The position numbers and the translations under genes were made by a program. Of a stretch of DNA of 64,000 nt, positions 25,543 to 36,254 are shown in pieces. Origin of the DNA: Mimachlamys varia (lineage: Eukaryota; Mollusca; Bivalvia; Pectinida; Pectinidae); the NCBI GenBank assembly GCA_947623455.1, contig OX392535.1:38030688-38094687 (forward strand). The letters are read 5' to 3'. The notes beneath the pieces were generated by a model. It saw only the letters and a program-made list of their open reading frames with translations. It did not search any database and had not been told where the DNA came from. How positions within the stretch are numbered: position 1 is the stretch's first letter; the number at the start of each line of letters is the position of its first letter.

Positions 25543-27495
25543 TATAAATGCCAAATGGACAAAAGGCAAATAATTGAAGGGCGCTTAAATGTATATGTGA
25601 TTTCAGTAGCAAATTAACTGACGATTTTCAACATCGATCTGATAATGTTATTAACATTATGACCAATAAATTCCATTGACTATAGTCGGGGTCAATCAGG
25701 GCCAGTCGGGGTTATTCAAGTTAGAAACAATCGCCATCCTTGCTTCATAGACCGATGGTAAGTACTTCAAGCACTATTGCTGTTATACTTTAGCAAATTA
25801 TGTCATTTTTTGAAAAATTATAATATTGGTCAGTTTTGGGAAATCACAAGCATTTCATATGACATAGCACTGTAAATTCTCCTTAGTTTTAAATACAGGA
25901 AATACAAGCCTGTATTTCGTTGCTACCTTTCAGGAATTGAAACCTGAAATATACATTACATATCACGTGATCCTGTCCGTTGTGTAAATGTTATCATAAA
26001 AAAAACTAATTATAACCAATACAAACAATATTGAAACAAAAAATACACGTACGAATTGCTAGCGTATATATGCGTTTAGTATCAGACATTTAACAGACGG
26101 GAAATGCTTAATGAAGTTTAAATGTAGTTCATTTAATGATGCCATTTTCATTGGAGTTTTTCTCTCGGTGAATATAATGCTCACTTTATCTTGTAACTTA
26201 TGGTATTGCTAGTTGTCGACCGAGTCAGGGCAAGATCGTACAAACGCTTTATTGGTCGTGACATCACTGCGACGCTTTGCAGAAATCAGCTTCGGATTTA
26301 TACCCCATAGGAGTTGCGTTTGTGTCAGCCGTTCTCCCGAACGACGGGAAATCTTCGACGTAATTAAATCAGGTTCGAGGACTTGATACAGCTTTTTGAA
26401 AAGTAGCATAAAATATTGACAAAGGAGAGAGCTTTGTTGGTACCTTAACACCTCCATGAAGACAAGCGCCTGTCCGACAGGGATTGCGTAACACACAGGT
26501 GTCAAACGTCTTAACGACTTTGCATCAAAGAGTCGACAAAACTGATGGCTGAGCGAATTAACGGATACAATAAAATGGCTGGAACAGTATCTCTGACTTA
26601 AAGTTCATATTCTTTTGTTCTTTGCTTGACACGAAGTTTAATATTGGTTATTTGATTGATTTCTTGATAATTTTAATGAACTCCGAGTTGTCGTATTTTT
26701 ATATTCTTTGATTTCCATGATAATTTCTTGAGTGTCAGATAAAAGATTTGCAAGAAAAAAAACCACCACACAATCAATTGAAAATGAATGAAACAATAAC
26801 ACTATTTGGTCAAAGAAAATGCGCCCAATATATATTTGTATATAAAAAAGAACAAAAAACAAAGACTTTGCCGCAAGGCCTTTCTGCCTTCTCAGGCTTC
26901 TTCAGGTGGACTGTTGTTATTTGTATAGATATATTTGCATTAAGATTTTTATTTTTAAGACGGGTCGCGAAGAGGAAAACATCGCATTATTATTTATTAA
27001 GACGGGTTGTGAATGCATTCAACTATTTGCGTCATTTTACCCTTAAAATAAATCGCCATAAGTTTTTTTACTTCACAGGTAAATCTTTAACATATTCATA
27101 TACATTTCCTTTACACGTAATTACATATATCAATATATTTTTACTTTACATGTAAATCTATTATCTATAAATAGATATTTACTTAAGAATTTAAGCAGAT
27201 ACATGAATTCATTTTACACATGAATTTTTTATCTATAATATTTATGATATATCTACTTTACACACATCGATCCATAATCCATAAATCTATATCTACTTAT
27301 GTGCCGACAGATCAGTTTTAATAATGATACGGTCTTAGAATAATTGTTCATGTACCTTTATGTCCACATGTAAATAATTTTTAATTTCAATTTGCACAAG
27401 AAAAACGCAATTGATAATCGAGAGTCAGTGATTTAGAAAATGGTGCGAGCTTAAATTATCTCTCCACTCGCACGTACTTGTGGGACCATGTTGGT

Positions 27496-27845
27496 CCCTA
27501 CAGGTAGGACGCTTGGCTCGTGATCGAAGGGTTCCTAGCTCGAGTCCCGCTAACGTTTCTTTTATTGAATCCTTGAGCAAGATACTTTACTCTGCTTGTT
27601 CCAGTCTACTCAGTTGTAAATGAGTACGTGATTAGCAATGGGTAGTGCTAGAAATTGTAGAATGCTAGCTGTGAGCGCCGAAATGGCAACACCGGTTGTA
27701 TGCTCCCCAGGGATTTGAGAACGATATTGGCTGGTTGCGAAGGCCTTATAACCACGGATAATAATTTGTGAATCCTTTTGAGACGGCCTTTAAGGTTTTG
27801 ATAAAGCGGTATATACGGACCTCGAATTATTATAATTACTTTTAA
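27496..27845 (+). mobile_element. tRNA-derived SINE, second family, plus-strand copy
   Basis: The head GTAGGACGCTTGGCTCGTG and box B-like GCTCGAGTCCCG look tRNA-like. A body with TTGAGCAAGATACTTTAC and AGTCTACTCAGTTGTAAATG follows, then CGAAATGGCAACACCGG and AAGCGGTATATACGG. A second copy in the opposite orientation at 56345-56605 matches through all of these blocks, which defines the family. It is distinct from the V-type SINE: it has no CTCCGGGTACTCCGG block. Confidence 0.8.
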
Positions 27846-28429
27846 AGACCCTTGTATCAAACATAATATCTAGATTTTGACAACAATTCAAACGATATAT
27901 GTGGTCGAGCATTGTCAATAGAGCAATCGGTCGACGGTACCAGCATACAGCCATTTATCTAATCTGTGGTCTTTTTCCTGACCACTTCCGGAATTCCAGT
28001 GTTGCCTTGGGTTGAACACTTCTCCATTGTCCTATCAATGCGAAACTACACAACATTTTGGTACTTGATTGCTTGAATTGTAGTTCTGTGTATTCTGGTC
28101 TCGTCGTGTTAAATACAAATATCTGTCGCCCAAAGAGCTTTTCCACTCCATTATTTACATGCGTTGCTTTCCGATGGGAAACATGAGATAACGGTTACAG
28201 TACTTACATATTGTGTAGTTAGTTACACCTGCGAAGAACATCTCACTTCCGGTAAGCGGCTCTGGTGATAGCAAGGATCTACGGTTAAAGTTTGCATACG
28301 CTAAATCTTTTTTGTGACATGATACTACGTTTCCGTTTTGATATAGTACGCAGTTTCGTGGTGTGTTCTAGCCATATCAGCAATTCTGCTGTTTCCATGT
28401 TGTTTCTGATAGTGTTTTAGCACTATATT
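27846..28429. other. Unique sequence, no gene seen
   Basis: No repeat or convincing coding region. The minus-strand frame at about 27955-28146 has no recognisable features. Confidence 0.5.
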
Positions 28430-28728
28430 GTCTGATTGTGGTGAATGTTCGTGGTATTGCCTGATTGTGGTCAATTTTCGTGGTATTGTCTGATTGTGGT
28501 GAATTTTCGGGGTACGGTCTGATTGGGGTCAATTTTCGGGGTACTGTCTGATTGTAATCAATTTTCGGGGTACGGTCTGATTGTGGTCAATTTTCATGGT
28601 ATTGCCTGATTGTGGTTAATTTTCGTGGTATTGTCCAATTGTGGTCAATTTTCGTGATATTGACAGATTGCGGTCAATTTTCGTGGTATTGTCTCATTGT
28701 GGTCAATTTTCGGGGTACTGTCTGATTG
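28430..28728. repeat. 29-bp minisatellite, about 10 copies
   Basis: Units of about 29 bp containing CTGATTGTGGTCAATTTTCG and a variable GTGGTATTG or GGGGTACTG end. It differs in sequence from the 29-bp array at the left edge of the window. A family X copy begins about 50 bp downstream. Confidence 0.93.
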
Positions 28729-28775
28729 TTTTTAACCCATTCAAAATTGCGCCTTTTTATAAAATGGCCCACATA

Positions 28776-29135
28776 AATGAACTTAACAAGCGATGGAGGA
28801 CAATGGAAGAGTTAGCGTCTTCTGCTTCATCTTTGACACCCGCCATGTAAATCTTGGTCACATCAAGTAAATATCAAGTCCTCAAAATGATAACCTAGTC
28901 AGCATTGTCAATCACAACAAGGAATCACACTAATGAGCATACTCAAAAACGTCCATCTTCATTTCAAACAAAGAAACAGAATATTTCTCTATAACGAAAA
29001 TCTTGATTTTCAGAGCAAGCCCTAGAATAACGAATCAACTGCAACATGAATACACAATAGGATGCAGAAGCAGGGATGTTACTATCAAGAAAGGTAAAGT
29101 TCACGATCGGAAAATCCAAATCGTCACGTTTACCA
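28776..29135 (+). repeat. Family X dispersed element
   Basis: Contains AGCGTCTTCTGCTTCATC, CACCCGCCATGTAAATCTTG, AGTCCTCAAAATGA, AAAACGTCCATCTTC and a distal part with GCCCTAGAATAACGAATCAA. The distal part matches the copy at 54712-55260, showing the element extends at least 450 bp beyond the short copies. Confidence 0.85.
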
Positions 29136-29187
29136 TAAAGATTAGTGGTAAGCTGTCCGAAACGTAGGAGAGTATGTTGTGTATACC

Positions 29188-29480
29188 TGCTGCCCCCATT
29201 GCATGATCGTAAGAGGCGACACAATTTTTCTCTTCTTTCTTAACAACTTTTCCTTCCTAATGCCTCCCTTGACAATACCTCACTTTTAGCCTTTAGTTGA
29301 GCATTCACCTCTGTGAGGAGGGCATTGGGTCCAGTTCCCCCCCCCCGGTTGAGACTACACAATGGTTGTTACTTCTCCTTGCTTCGCGTTCAGCATTATG
29401 GAAGTGGAACGACTGGTTCACCCGTTGTCTGTATAACGTGACCGTGTGGGGATGTTCTGCACGGGAAAGAATTTGCACAA
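29188..29480 (+). mobile_element. Family Y dispersed element, 5' and central part
   Basis: Begins TGCTGCCCCCATTGCATGAT then CGTAAGAGGCGAC. It continues through TTTAGTTGAGCATTCACC, GTGAGGAGGGCATTGGG, and GACTGGTTCACCCGTTGTC to GATGTTCTGC. Matches full-length copy 47785-48218 (minus) and 51555-51890 (plus). The 3' end is missing here. Confidence 0.85.
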
Positions 29481-31074
29481 GAATTCGAAATTAGGAAATG
29501 AATTGTAACACAACTGAAATATATCCGAAGAAGCGTATTACAGACAAACTGGGAAAACGTTAGGTACTAAAAAGTGGCATCTACCATTTCAAATAACACA
29601 GACAATGTCAGTAACAATTGGAAGTTTGGAAGCGCCATATATCGCACATCAGATTCACTTTTCTCAATTTGCAGGTTGAAGTCGAGTAAAGTTGTTTAGC
29701 ATGTTTTGGAAGGAATTTGAACTCTACTGGTTTTACAAGATTATATTCCGAATAAGATCGATTTCCCCCCCAAAAAGTCCAAAAGCAACGATTAAATGGA
29801 CACTTTGAAATTTTGAATAATTTAACAAGCGATGTTACTCGGTGTATATGCGGACATTTTGAGGAATGCATCGTAAACTGTACGTTTCTTTAAATGACTA
29901 TCAATTTGCTCTATAAAAAACATCCGTGCACTTTTGCTTTATTTAGAGTATGTCTGATTTACATTGTTGACGATGTCGTGTTTTTATCTCACGAGAACAC
30001 GCGCGCATGGAGTTTGGTGCATTGTGGGTCAGATCGATCAATACAAACACGTCACAGATACGTTATATTTATAGCAGCAAACTTAATGACGTATTTTGTA
30101 TTGAATTTATTTATTTTCTCATCTGTGTCAATCTTAAGAAAGAAAAGAGAAAGAAGCCTAAATTTTAAGAGATGAATGTTTCAAGTGAAATTCAGAATTC
30201 TGTTGTTTTGTAATAGAGGCTCACTACTTGTGTATTTGCTGTTCAATGCCCCGCTTATCCATTAATTCTGAAAAAGCAGTTTAGTCTCTCTTAAACGTTT
30301 TTTTAAAACTTATTTCGGTAGTAATGAATAAAACTGTCGTTGATCACCTTCAAAGCCTTGCAGTGCTTAAACATGATATTATCCAGTCCTCCCACGCGCA
30401 TGCTCGACAGACCCCTTAACCATTTAGTTTATTTTTTTTCTGCGCTCGCTACCACATTTTCAATGACAAACCAAGTGGTTTAAATTTTCTTCCCGACGAA
30501 AATAGAAATACAGATCAACTGTGTAAGGTACAAAAACAAGACAAAAGCCAAAATATAACACGTGGGACTACATGTAACTATTCATTCATCATGGGAGATG
30601 TTTTGTTGGTTTTTATTTTTATCAAAACCTTTAAATTGAAATTAAATGTTATCGAGTTTGTTAAATAAATGTCCCCCCAAAAAATTAAAACAGAAGAATG
30701 AAAGGTCATGGTGTCCATTTTGAAAGTGAAATTGCCATAACAAAGGTTTCTTGCACATCTACGCATTTCCATCAACACACCTGCTTATTTTCGAAATTTT
30801 CTGCCTTATAGTTTTAGAAATATCCCACGAATATGTTCAAACGTGGACGGTTGCGGGTATACGCATATATTTTTCCTTTGAGTGAAGCAGGGACCTAAAC
30901 TGACATTTATTCAGTTCTTCATTAAATTAAGTCTTTCTTTAATTCTTTACATTATTAAGTAAATAAATATTATAAGCCAATCAGAATCAAGGGGTTGAAC
31001 CAGTTTTCTTGCTTCTTCAACAAGGTGGCACACATGGAATGTCAATTTGTCATAACATAGTATAAGGGTGTTAG
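29481..31074. other. Unique sequence, no gene seen
   Basis: Two minus-strand frames (about 29608-29871 and 30578-30778) and one plus frame (29894-30175) have no recognised motif. No repeat family is identified. Confidence 0.5.
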
Positions 31075-31215
31075 AAAGCGTAGATGAGCGTAACCCCTGG
31101 ATATCGAGGATGACTCCAGTGGTGTAGAGATCTAGAGCGTAGGTGAGCGTAACCCCTGGATATCGAGGATGGTTCCAGGGGTGTAGAGAGCGTAGGTGAG
31201 CGTAACCCCTGTATT
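31075..31215. repeat. Short tandem repeat of about 50-60 bp, 2.5 copies
   Basis: GTGAGCGTAACCCCTG (GATGAGCG in the first unit) starts each unit, followed by GATATCGAGGATG and CCAGGGGTGTAGAG. Units start near 31078, 31137 and 31190. A family X copy in minus orientation follows directly. Confidence 0.85.
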
Positions 31216-31221
31216 TTTGCG

Positions 31222-31532
31222 TGATGTGAAGATGGACGTTTTTCAGTTTGCTTATTAGTGTGTTTACTTGTTGTGATTGACAATGATGACTCGATTATCA
31301 TTTTGAGGATTGATGCTTACTTGGATGTGACCAAGATTTACATGGCGGGTGTCGTCGATAAAGCAGAATACGCTTAATCTTCCGGAACAACTGGTCTTAC
31401 ATTCTATTGTACTTTTACGAGGGTCTGTCTCCATGTTAAATTTCCTTTGTTCCTATTTTGCCTCTAGTTTAATCGATTTTGAGTTCGGATTATGGTTTTG
31501 TTGACGCTTTGGTATTCTCTGATTTTTTTTTT
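31222..31532 (-). repeat. Family X dispersed element, minus copy
   Basis: Reverse-oriented copy with GGATGTGACCAAGATTTACA, TGGCGGGTGTCGTCGAT, TCTTCCGGAACAACTGG and TTTAATCGATTTTGAGTTCG, ending in TTGACGCTTTGGTATTCTC. It extends on the left into the GATGGACGTTTTTCAG part. Confidence 0.87.
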
Positions 31533-31689
31533 CTCATTACAAAAGCCTTAAAATAAATAACGTCAACACAAGTTGTCTCCAAGCATAAACGAAGTAATTT
31601 GCCGACAATCAAATGACATTTTATCTTCCGTTTCGCTCCCAAGTAACGCTGTCTGCTAGAGTTAACTGCTCTTTATTGTTTAACACTTC

Positions 31690-31919
31690 CGTTACGCAGA
31701 GGGACTGGGATGTCATCAAAATAATGACAACACGACTTCCGGAAGGAGGCCTGGGGTCGAAGTTGTCGTTATGGTGATACAGATGGCCACTGGTCAGAGG
31801 GAATTCACACCATTCCGCTCAGATATACGACTGGCTGTTCCGGGAATGAGCTCACGTCTGCCCCGTTCATTATACAATGCACTTTATATTTACGATCCGT
31901 GTGTTCCGGTAAGCTTAAG
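31690..31919 (+). CDS. Exon-like open frame ending at a good splice-donor match
   Basis: A frame is open from about 31690 and runs to a TGA at 31924. It contains ATG at 31773 and an ATG at 31785 that begins MATGQREFTPFRSDIRLAVP. At about 31916 the sequence reads CCGGTAAGCTT, a good GT-AAG donor. G+C is higher than in flanking DNA. I do not recognise the peptide, no partner exon is visible, and a minus-strand frame (31805-32011) overlaps it. It could be a first coding exon, or a chance frame in a locally G+C-rich patch. Confidence 0.15.
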
Positions 31920-32257
31920 GTCCTGAAACTCGGCGCTGATTTGGTACTCTGCATTGCATCCAAATCTATGTGTGTTCGTGATAGGAAAATTATCCCTAGC
32001 AGTGCCGTCAACGGTCTGCTACTGTCATTTTCTGACTGGTGTCACTTGCAGAACACACTAGCGCCTAGCTAGGGCGTAGTGGTGACCACGCAGATTCAAA
32101 AGCAAATTTAAGGAAATGTTAAATATGAGCAATAGTTATAGAAATAGTTGCATCTTCTACCCATTATGTAATTAAATTCAGATCGATCATCTTTAAATAG
32201 AAACGAAAAATACAAAACGCGAATGTTTTTTTTTTCATATTATTTAAAATTATGTAA
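31920..32257. other. No feature seen
   Basis: Ordinary unique sequence between the exon-like frame and the V-domain repeat. Confidence 0.5.
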
Positions 32258-32396
32258 CGTGGGTTTTCCCCGGGTACTCCGGTTTCCTCCCACAATAAGA
32301 CCCCTCGCTTGCTTATATCCGAGCCAACAAGAGTGATTAATAATTGTTTAAGTTGGATAACTTGATTCATAATTGTTTTAAAATACATAAAGTTAA
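32258..32396 (+). mobile_element. Dispersed repeat with V-type domain but no tRNA head, plus copy
   Basis: Reads ACGTGGGTTTTCCCC, CGGGTACTCCGGTTTCCTCC, CACAATAAGACC, then AGAGTGATTAATAAT and a 3' part AAAATACATAAAGTT. The minus-strand copy at 44780-44917 matches over the full ~138 bp. It shares the CGGGTACTCCGG block with the tRNA-derived SINEs, but the flanks on both sides are unrelated. Confidence 0.8.
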
Positions 32397-33578
32397 TTAT
32401 AAAAAATATGTATTTCATTTTGTGAAAGGTAGAATGTTACATTTTCTATGAGATATATATATACAATATCAGAGTTGTTAAAGTCAGAGTAAAAATATTA
32501 CTTACACGATTTCATCGCAGTTATCAGCCTTTAAAAGATATTTCAATATTAAAGAACAATAAATGTCACATATGTTTAATTTTGAATTAATGGGATATAT
32601 AGCGAGTGTGATCGATATCATCATCTGTATTAATCAATAATCGATTTGAATATTGATACATATACATGTAAGTGAATTGAAACAAAACAACAACAAAAAT
32701 AACAAACAAAATATCTTTCCAAATTGTAAGAAATATTGTATTGTTTGTCTATAAAAGGAGCCTAGATGTTTGTCTTTAACACTGTTTTCAATAATATCAG
32801 ATAACCCCAGCTACATATGTTGTGGAAATCAAATTCGAAGGGGTTTGGGATTTGTTTGGGGGGGAGGGGGGGGGGGGGGGGGGGGAGGTGTGTTGAAAAA
32901 AAATCCTTTTCTGAATTTTTGTTTTTGAAAAATTGATAAATTGGCTTCTTTATAAGTGCCATTTCTTGCTATCCCAATTTCCCTTGTTTTAGTAAAAACT
33001 GCAGGGAGAAAGATATGTTCGTGTTTCAGAGTTGTTTTCCTGAAGATATGGCCCTGAGCTACAACAGTAATACATACGTATCGAGTTAGTGGTTCCATTA
33101 TTTCAGTCACACCTCCCGTTATTAAGTACAATTGTCACTATCAGATATCCATGTCAATTTCTTCCTGCGTGAAATTGATTCCCGCGGATGTTACATCCCA
33201 AGCTGGAATCTGATTAATATTCTACCACGCATGCGTATTGACCAATTTGAAGACCGTGATTATACCACATTAAGCTATTTGCTTCGATTATGGCCGCGGA
33301 GTGATGGAGTCCAGAGCCTCAAAGATTTCCGGGGAAATGATGGCTCATGTGTGTTGAATTCATTTCGACACAAACATTCTTTTAAATAAACGCCGACGAA
33401 AGTTTCAAGTCTGTAGAACGCGTGGTCGAATCCTTACAGATATTTGTAATAAATATTCGACTTCTTCCCTGCTAATATCTAAATGAATGGAAGAAGTAGC
33501 GTATATTGTGATTATCTTGGATATTGGATATTTGGCGTTCAGGTGTAGAACAACACTTCGGTCCTATAATACATTTGT
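32397..33578. other. Unique sequence with a long poly-G tract, no confident gene
   Basis: Very A+T-rich at 32400-32760. A plus-strand frame at about 33132-33389 has mixed composition but a non-ATG start and no recognised domain. The frames on the minus strand at 32762-33131 are created partly by the poly-G run. Confidence 0.5.
32858..32889. repeat. Poly-G tract, about 32 bases
   Basis: Nearly uninterrupted G with two A interruptions. It can form G-quadruplex on the plus strand and is likely to be length-variable. Confidence 0.95.
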
Positions 33579-33765
33579 ATGACGTAACACACACCTGCTG
33601 CACCTTTTAAATCCAATGACGTAACACACACCTGCTGCACCTTTTAAAACCAATGACGTAACACACACCTGCTGCACCTTTTAAAACCAATGACGTAACA
33701 CACACCTGCTGCACCTTTTAAAACCAATGACGTAACACACACATGCTGCACCTGTTAAATTTAGT
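33579..33765. repeat. 37-bp minisatellite, five copies
   Basis: Five head-to-tail units with TGACGTAACACACACCTG, CTGCACCTTTTAAAA and CCAA. The last unit runs into TTTAGTTATAGATACAGC, the start of the family Z body. The same motif occurs once, not tandemly, at the start of the other Z copy (35783), so the array sits at the 5' end of a Z element. Confidence 0.95.
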
Positions 33766-34075
33766 TATAGATACAGCTTGCCGAAAAAATAAATAACACT
33801 GCATCATACAACTGTTTCGTCTTCCTGGGACACGCCAGTGATGCTAGGGCCAAAGGATGGCTGAAATATAATGTAGAAGCAGAAGGGTCATGTGCATAAA
33901 ACCTCTTTAATTTATGAATTTAGAAAAAAAATATAAATACATTTCTATTTGTAAGTACTGTATAATTTCGATCCGGGTACTACAAAAGTGTGTATATAAT
34001 GAACTATGCCACTACTCAAATGAGATTAACTTTGGCTAGGACAGAATGCCGAAAAAATGAATTACGCTGGAAATC
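33766..34075 (+). repeat. Family Z dispersed element, copy 1
   Basis: Body with TGCCGAAAAAATAAATAA, CAACTGTTTCGTCTTCC, CAGTGATGCTAGGGCCAAA, TTTAATTTATGAATTTAGAA and GCCACTACTCAAATGAGAT. It matches copy 2 at 35790-36105 over about 300 bp with substitutions and small indels. There is no coding capacity. The family is unnamed. Confidence 0.82.
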
Positions 34076-34478
34076 CTTACCAAAGATATATACGTACATG
34101 TACAAGGAACGGACGCTAGGAAGACATCTGATGGGGAGTTTCTTTTGTCAATTTATTCCTTTTACTGGAAATATATTTGTGTATTTTATTAATTTTCAAA
34201 TTCATTCAAAAGAATCATAAACAGGTACAGTACGATAGAATTAAGAAAAAAATAATTTTTACATGGAAAACGTCTAATTCGTTCTCCCTATACCTTGTAG
34301 TAGAGTACAGTTATTGCCTCGGGGATAGTTCTGCTTGAGCGCTGCATATAAAGTACAAAACGTACAGAAACAAAATTAGCGCAATTACAACCCGTGCGCA
34401 TTGTCGGTGTAATGACACATTTTGTAAGTTAACCATCCCACGACTTGATGTTGCCCTGCAGTTAAGGCGTGATAATTG
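34076..34478. other. Unique sequence, no gene seen
   Basis: Begins with a second GCCGAAAAAATGAATTA string like the one in family Z. No other signal. Confidence 0.5.
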
Positions 34479-34520
34479 CCCCCTACCCCCCCCCCCCCCC
34501 CCCCACCCCCACCCCACCCC
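34479..34520. repeat. Poly-C tract, about 42 bases
   Basis: CCCCTA followed by a long C run with A interruptions (CCCCACCCCCACCCC). It lies at the 5' end of a Y fragment, where other copies read GCTGCCCCCATTGC, so the run may be an expansion of that C5 segment. Confidence 0.93.
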
Positions 34521-34675
34521 TCATTGCACGATTCGTAAGAGGCGACTTACCAATGTGCAACGAGGAATCTTATTTTTTCCTTTTCTTTCTTAATAACCCT
34601 TTCATTCATTATGTCTTCCTTGGGAGCGTTTGCCACAGGGTTATGGGTTATGCCCCCTAGCCGAAACGCTTGTCC
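34521..34675 (+). mobile_element. Family Y element, 5' fragment that runs into a 20-bp array
   Basis: CATTGCACGATTCGTAAGAG, GCGACTTACC, TTTCTTTCTTAATAACC and ATGTCTTCCTTGG match the Y 5' part. At about 34650 it reads CCCCCTAGCCGAAACGC, the equivalent of the Y segment TGTCCCCAGGCCGAAACG, and from there the 20-bp array continues. Confidence 0.8.
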
Positions 34676-35025
34676 CCTTGCCGAGAAATCTGACTTCTGA
34701 CCTAGACATCTGTCCCCTGACCAAGACATCTGACCCCTGACCTAGACATCTGACCCCTGACCAAGACATCTGACCCCTGACCTAGACATCTGTCCCCTGA
34801 CCAAGACATCTGACCCCTGACCAAGACATCTGACCCCTGACCAAGACATCTGACTCCTGACCAAGACATCTGACCCCTGACAAAGACATCTGACCTCTGA
34901 CCAAGACATCTGACCCCTGACCAAGACATCTGACCCCTGACCAAGATATCTGTCCCCTGGCCGAGACATCTGACCCCTGACGGAGACAGTCGTCCCTTGG
35001 CCGAGACAGTTGTCTCTTCGCACTC
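34656..35025. repeat. 20-bp minisatellite, about 18 copies
   Basis: Units such as TGACCCCTGACCAAGACATC and TGTCCCCTGGCCGAGACATC, exactly 20 bp in most of the array. Minus-strand frames read a 20-residue periodic peptide and are repeat artefacts. The unit closely matches the internal Y segment TGTCCCCAGGCCGAAACAT. Confidence 0.96.
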
Positions 35026-35030
35026 GGTTA

Positions 35031-35782
35031 ATATTTGATTCTACCAGGTTGTTATAACACCAAATTGACCTCATCAAAGGTAAATAATTGATAAACGATA
35101 ACGGTAGCCATTGCTCTTGTGGTAGGGAAATAGTTAATTCTTTTCTCAAAAATGTGTTGAGCTTCACGAAGGCGAAATTCGATTTAAAAATGAATAATTG
35201 AAGGGTAAGAAGAAATGTACTTAAAATGTAAGTTGCATTTCATAAATGTACCTTTTCTCCTCACAAACACCTCTGTATATTATCTACGATGTACGCTACT
35301 CAGCTAGAGTTTACAACTCACTTGAAACAGTTAGGTTACCTGTATACCAACTAAGACTTAACACACAAAGCTATATGCCAAAATCGAAGTATAAAAGATT
35401 ACATTCAAAAGGCCTTTCTAGCAATTGATCGGAAATACAATACCCTCAAGGCCAGACAATCTTGGACTTCATTGTAGTAAACTTAATGACATGTAATACC
35501 AAATTAATTAACTGTTCCAATTGTACATGCAGATTTCCAAAAATAGATGTTCACGATTTTGATTATATTTGCTATAGATATACGGAACGAATATCGAGAT
35601 ATCTTTCAATGAAATTCGATATTTTCATCGAAATTAGTCTTAATATATCGAATATCGAAAGTATTAAACACGGTCAACACTCTCTAGTCATTTCTTCCGT
35701 TCTTGCCAATCTCATAATTTGAAGACATGTTTTGGTGTTCACTACTTGTGGAGTGGTTTGTGTGTATCGGATTGTACGTTAA
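35031..35782. other. Unique sequence, no gene seen
   Basis: Two plus-strand frames (35246-35428, 35462-35722) show no recognised motif. The second is A+T-biased, with ATATCGA repeats. Confidence 0.5.
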
Positions 35783-36105
35783 TGATGACGTAACACACAC
35801 ATATGCTGCACCTTTTAAATTTAGTAATATATACAGTATGCCGAAAAAATGAATTAAACTGTATCTTACAGCTGTTTCGTCCTTTTAGGACTATGCAGTG
35901 ATGCTAGGGGCCAAATGGTGGGAATCCAAAATGTCTACACTAATGTAGAAGCCAAAGGGTCAGGTGCGGAAAACCCATTTAATTTATGAATTTAGAAGTA
36001 AAATCAAACTAGTTCTGTATAATATCAAATATTGTCATACGAAAATGTGTATATTATGTACCGTGCCACTACTCAAATGAGATAAATTGTGGCTATGGAG
36101 GCTCC
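35783..36105 (+). repeat. Family Z dispersed element, copy 2
   Basis: Begins TGATGACGTAACACACACAT and CTGCACCTTTTAAATTTAG (single copy of the 37-bp motif). It continues with TGCCGAAAAAATGAATTAAA, CAGTGATGCTAGGGGCC and CACTACTCAAATGAGATAA. Compare copy 1 at 33579-34075. Confidence 0.85.
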
Positions 36106-36155
36106 AGCAAATATCGGGGACTAAAAAATCCACCAGCAGTCTGCCACCCCCTATC

Positions 36156-36254
36156 ATTAAAGATGACGTAACACACATATGTTGCATCATTTAAATTAGT
36201 GTAAACTAAATTTAAAAGATGCAGCATGTGTGTGTGTTACGTCATCTTTAATTT
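36156..36254. repeat. Long palindrome built from the family Z end motif
   Basis: Left arm ATTAAAGATGACGTAACACA continuing to CATTTAAATT. The right arm is its near-perfect complement, starting AATTTAAAAGATGC and ending TTACGTCATCTTTAATT, with a loop of about 11 bases. The arms are the same motif that forms the 37-bp array at 33579. This is a hairpin-capable inverted repeat lying about 50 bp after Z copy 2. Confidence 0.85.

Larger units (their letters stand above)
23641..27495. other. Mostly unique sequence with scattered short open frames
   Basis: No gene could be identified. Minus-strand frames at 24281-24628, 24733-25068, 25117-25302 and 26209-26505 and a plus-strand frame at 25369-25542 have protein-like composition in places, but no recognised domain and no consistent splice-site chain linking them. 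They could be decayed gene or transposon pieces. From about 26950 to 27480 the sequence is very A+T-rich with no signal. Confidence 0.45.

Noticed and set aside
26440..26505. EGF-like start on the minus strand (Cys spacing resembling C-x3-PC-x2-G-x-C)
   Set aside because: Only a few cysteines match, stops follow in frame, and no acceptor site is clear upstream.
34702..35167. Minus-strand frames with 20-residue repeats
   Set aside because: They are translations of the 20-bp minisatellite.
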